Source: Lanius collurio (taxonomy: Eukaryota > Chordata > Aves > Passeriformes > Laniidae). From it: a stretch of 64,000 nucleotides of DNA. Every line of letters starts with the position of its first letter. Position 1 is the stretch's first letter. Below, in pieces: positions 60,701 to 64,000 of the stretch. A program made the translations under genes and the position numbers. Location: contig JACBWW010000004.1 in NCBI GenBank assembly GCA_020086605.1, positions 32,976,030-33,040,029 of the forward strand. Reading direction: 5' to 3'. The notes beneath the pieces are model-generated. The model saw only the letters and a program-made list of their open reading frames with translations. It searched no databases and was not told the DNA's origin.

Positions 60701-61261
60701 CTTTGGTTTAGTTCCCACATACATTTAATTTGCTGTGAAGAATAAAGTTGCAGTACAAATGAGTAAGGAATTTTTTCCAAATCATGTTATTGTTTCGTTT
60801 GTGCCTGAGCAATTCCTGCAAAGAAGGAAACATGAACTAATACAACATATTTATCGCATATATCAGAGAATGCTGTGGCCATTGCCGGAGAGGATTTCTC
60901 TTCATAGATCTGCCTATAGGATTTTTCCACCAGAGAGAAAGTTTTCTAGATGACAACTCAATTTAGTGCCCTGCCCAGCTGGTGTCCTTTTGAGAGCAGC
61001 TGAGCTTCTGTGAGCCCTGAAGAAAAGAGTGCCCCACATGGTTCTTGAAAACCCTTCAGATTTTCATGCTACAGCAGGAGCTTTGGGTCCAAATTCTGGT
61101 GCAAAACTTCTGGAGGAAAGGAGTCAGCAACATATGAAATGAGAACCAGTCAGCAGATTTCTGTCATCTCCCAGGTCTAAGCAGCTATGTCAGGGCATAG
61201 TCTTTTTGGTAGGCTCTTTGAGTCTGGTAGATCTCTCACTGTTTGCTATCTCTTTATACCT

Positions 61262-61362
61262 TATAACCTGATCTGGTTGAAGATGTCCTTGCCTATTGCA
61301 GAGGGGTTGGACAACACGATCTTTAAAGGTCCCTTCCAGATCAAACTGTTCCATGATTCTAT
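61262..61362 (+). mobile_element. CR1 LINE tail fragment
   Basis: The plus strand reads 'gaggggttggacaacacgat', then 'ctttaaaggtcccttccag' and 'tgttccatgattctat'. This is the sense 3' end of avian CR1 including its terminal ATTCTAT repeat. It is truncated to about 100 bases. Confidence 0.88.
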
Positions 61363-61854
61363 ATTGCAAACAGAAACAATGTTTTTCTGTCTTTATATCA
61401 ACGTTCAGCTTAGGGCTGGCTTCAGGATCTGGAGGAAGAGATGCAAGGCAGTTGTGATGTAGCTGATATGCTTATTTGAAGATGGCAGACGTATTTGAAG
61501 AGGGAATTTAGACCTTTTGTCTTTCACTGCTGCAGTCAGCTGCTCTTTCAGATGGGCTCTGACAAATCTACCCTCAGCTTAGTGTCAAGCCTGACTTGCA
61601 AAAAAAGGGCAAAAAACTTACTGTTTCCCTTAACAAGTAGGTTCTGCATGTTCCTCAAGTCTTGCAGTGTGTCTGGCTTTACTAATGCAAGTCTTTGGCC
61701 TAAAGCAACCTGGAATGACACTGCTTGAGAAATGCCTCCTACACAAGGTACTCTTGACTCCCTTCTGAGTAAAGAGCATCTTGGGAGCAGTTTTTCCCTC
61801 AGACTCGGAAAGTGTAACCCCGGGTGTGATCCTGCCCTGCACTGTGAATGTGAC

Positions 61855-61869
61855 TACTACTACTACTAC
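61855..61869 (+). repeat. (CTA)n trinucleotide repeat
   Basis: Five tandem ACT/CTA units, encoding a short Val run in the overlapping minus-strand frame. Confidence 0.7.
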
Positions 61870-62735
61870 GTGAATGTGAGTATACAGGGGAGAAACACAT
61901 TCTGAAAAACTTCTGAAGCTGGTGTTGAACATATGGAGGCCCCACTGAAAATCACCCTTGCAGTTTGATGTCTTCAGCAGAGTGCTATAAAAACTACGAA
62001 CTTCTGTCCTGTTCTGGACATCCCTCTGACTGAGGTACTTTAGTAGTTGAGCCCATGGTTGTGCCCACTGCAGAAACACCATCATCCAACTAGCAGTGGG
62101 TTTGAAGGATGTGGATATTTGGAGGTAGGAACAAGTCAGATTCCAGGTTTCAAACACTGGGTGTGAAATGTGCAAGACAGTTTTTAATCACCCTTCATCC
62201 CATTGTATTTCTATCATTAATCCTTCAGTGCGGCTAGCCCTCACAGTAGGTGAACTTTTTCCTTTTTCCCCTTGTCATATATCTAGGTCCCACTTTGTGC
62301 CCATTCTAATTATTAGTGAAATACAGCATCTTTATGATGCCCTGGTAGTCCAGAAACTCCAGTCCAGGGCAGGAAATTCCCATCATTAAGGGTTTGCTGA
62401 ACTCTCTCTCTCCAGAAAATGACATTTACTAATTACATCATTTTGATGTATATGATACCCAATCCAAACATGTTATAAATTAGCAAAAGCTCATTTGTTT
62501 CATGAAAAGTATTGTTCTTCTTTTATTCAATGACCTTTTTGTTCCTCTACATCCTGGACCAATCAAGTGCCGGTGCAGTCGCTGACTTCTGAGCACAGAC
62601 AATAGCTTATTCCGTCTATTCTGTTCAGATGACTGTAGGAATAGGCAGTCACTTTGTCATGTGGAGACTGGAGGTTGTATAAAACCCTTTTTCCCACCAT
62701 TTACAGAGAGTCTGAATCCTGAGAGGAAAACCCTG

Positions 62736-62753
62736 TCATAATAATAATAATAA
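62736..62753 (+). repeat. (ATA)n trinucleotide repeat
   Basis: Five to six ATA/AAT units in tandem. A simple microsatellite. Confidence 0.7.
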
Positions 62754-63194
62754 TCCAGAAGCTAGAGCCCATTGAAGTTTTCTCAGCTTTATGATTTGGG
62801 TGGGGCTGGAATGCAGCCCTCCCCAGCCAAGGTTCCCTCAAATTTTTAGAGCTATAGCATAGATTGTCTTTCCTTACATTTCTAGCAGCAGGTTGTGTAT
62901 TTTTCAGTGAGCTTCATATGCAGCTTCCACAGAGAATATTCGTTCACTCACAGATGTAGTAGATCCAGGGGCTGACTGGTGCCAGCCCATAGCTTTCTTC
63001 TCCAAACATTCTGGGACAGGGAGTGCCTTTCTCCTGTGCACTTGCCAAGCGGCCCAGCACAACAGTCCTAGGCTGGACTGGTTGTGGCTGTTCAAACACA
63101 TGACAATCCTCAGCCACCTTCTCAAGGCTGCAGAGGCTGTGGCCTGTTACCGTGGCACGGTGGAAGGCTCTGCTCCAGATAAAGTTTCCCATGG

Positions 63195-63240
63195 GGAATT
63201 TCTCTGGGAAGGCTGTTGGAATTTCTCTGGGAAGGCTGTT
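63195..63240 (+). repeat. Perfect 2 x 23 bp tandem duplication
   Basis: The 23-base unit at 63195-63217 is repeated without change at 63218-63240. It is probably a recent slippage or duplication event. No coding context is attached to it. Confidence 0.92.
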
Positions 63241-64000
63241 TCTCCTGGTTGGAGAATGGAAGGAGCAAGCTGATGGGGGAACTGACACCATAGCAGAGTC
63301 CTTTGGTTCCTTTTTTGAGTGGCTTCAGTGAACATCATGTTGGGACTGGGGCAAGGGGCATTGAAGTGCTGGGGAGATGTAGGTGGATGATGGCAGGGGC
63401 TTCTACTGTGCCAAGAGGCTCTGCTTGGCAGTGTTTTGTACCACCCATGCACCAGGATAGCTGCAAGATTCCTTTGGCCAGCCAGAGGGGAGCTGTGGCT
63501 GGTTGGAACCTCGTGGGCAAGGTCAGAGCCCATGGCCACCCCATAGCTGCAGCCTGTGCAGCAGCAGCCTGCAGCAGCCTCTCACAATGCCACAGGGCCC
63601 CAGGGAGCAGGCGGGGACAGAGCGAGCAGAGAGCAGATGCAGGAGGAGGACTAGGACTGCTGTAAATCCCAGGAACGCAGCAGCTCTCCAGTGCCGCTGC
63701 TATCCACAGGGGAAGCACTGAGACACAAACTGAGAGGCGTCACACGTGTTTGGTAGGGCTAGGAAAGGGCTGAGAGACCTCATTAGCATCATTCATATAT
63801 TTCTGAGCAGTCATTTAGTACTGCTCTTCTTCCTACCAGCCCTTTTGGAAGGCAGCGTGTACCATTCACAACAAGTGTTTATCTTCTAGCTTTAAAGACA
63901 GACGTCAGAATATTTCCCTCCTTATTCATGCTCAGTTTTTTCTCACAGCTCAATTATTCATGACATCACCACCTTTTCCTCCTCAGCCCCAGACACAGTG

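Larger units (their letters stand above)
57777..64000. other. Non-coding DNA at the right end of the window
   Basis: Apart from the CR1 tail and small simple repeats listed separately, nothing was recognised. A 181-codon minus-strand frame at 61630-62175 has no domain I can identify. No VPS18 exon was found. Confidence 0.5.

Noticed and set aside
1..64000. tRNA or rRNA genes, CRISPR arrays, bacterial-type operons
   Set aside because: None seen; the window is vertebrate nuclear DNA and such features are absent or not expected.

Overview
This 64 kb window is vertebrate nuclear DNA, almost certainly from a bird. Two genes can be reconstructed exon by exon, and both lie on the minus strand: CHAC1 (glutathione-specific gamma-glutamylcyclotransferase 1; coding 6062 down to 4998, 3 exons, 236 aa) and DLL4 (Notch ligand Delta-like 4; coding 44252 down to 35060, 11 exons, 683 aa). 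They are adjacent and co-oriented, as DLL4-CHAC1 are on human 15q15.1. An avian origin is supported by short CR1 LINE tails, by a solo LTR of a family widespread in birds (about 57200-57771), by low repeat content, and by compact introns. The flanking human neighbours (VPS18 upstream of DLL4, INO80 beyond CHAC1) were not seen, so they probably lie outside the window.

Layout. 1-4.5 kb: non-coding flank downstream of CHAC1. 4.5-6.6 kb: CHAC1, its 3'UTR and a CpG-island promoter with three ATF/CRE-type elements. 6.6-32.7 kb: a 26 kb intergenic stretch with three CR1 fragments and simple repeats but no gene I can support. 32.8-44.6 kb: DLL4, including a 3'UTR that may be about 2.3 kb long. Intron 3 carries a compact cluster of RBPJ, MEF2-like, ETS and SOX motifs, placed where the mammalian endothelial DLL4 intron-3 enhancer lies. 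44.6-50 kb: DLL4 upstream region with two TATA-like elements, several CpG-rich blocks, a FOX/RBPJ composite with GATA sites at about -2.2 kb, and a 400-base assembly gap (49541-49940) abutted by one arm of a perfect 40 bp inverted repeat. 50-64 kb: non-coding DNA with possible conserved elements, the solo LTR, a CR1 tail and small tandem repeats.

Function. DLL4 is the membrane-bound Notch ligand of arterial and tip-cell endothelium. CHAC1 is a stress-induced (ATF4 branch) cytosolic glutathione-degrading enzyme that is also reported to block Notch maturation (alias Botch). A Notch ligand and a reported Notch antagonist are therefore neighbours. I found no sign of a wholly new gene system. The strongest second-look items are the regulatory clusters and the palindrome at the gap. 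Conservation claims rest on recognition and would need alignment to confirm.
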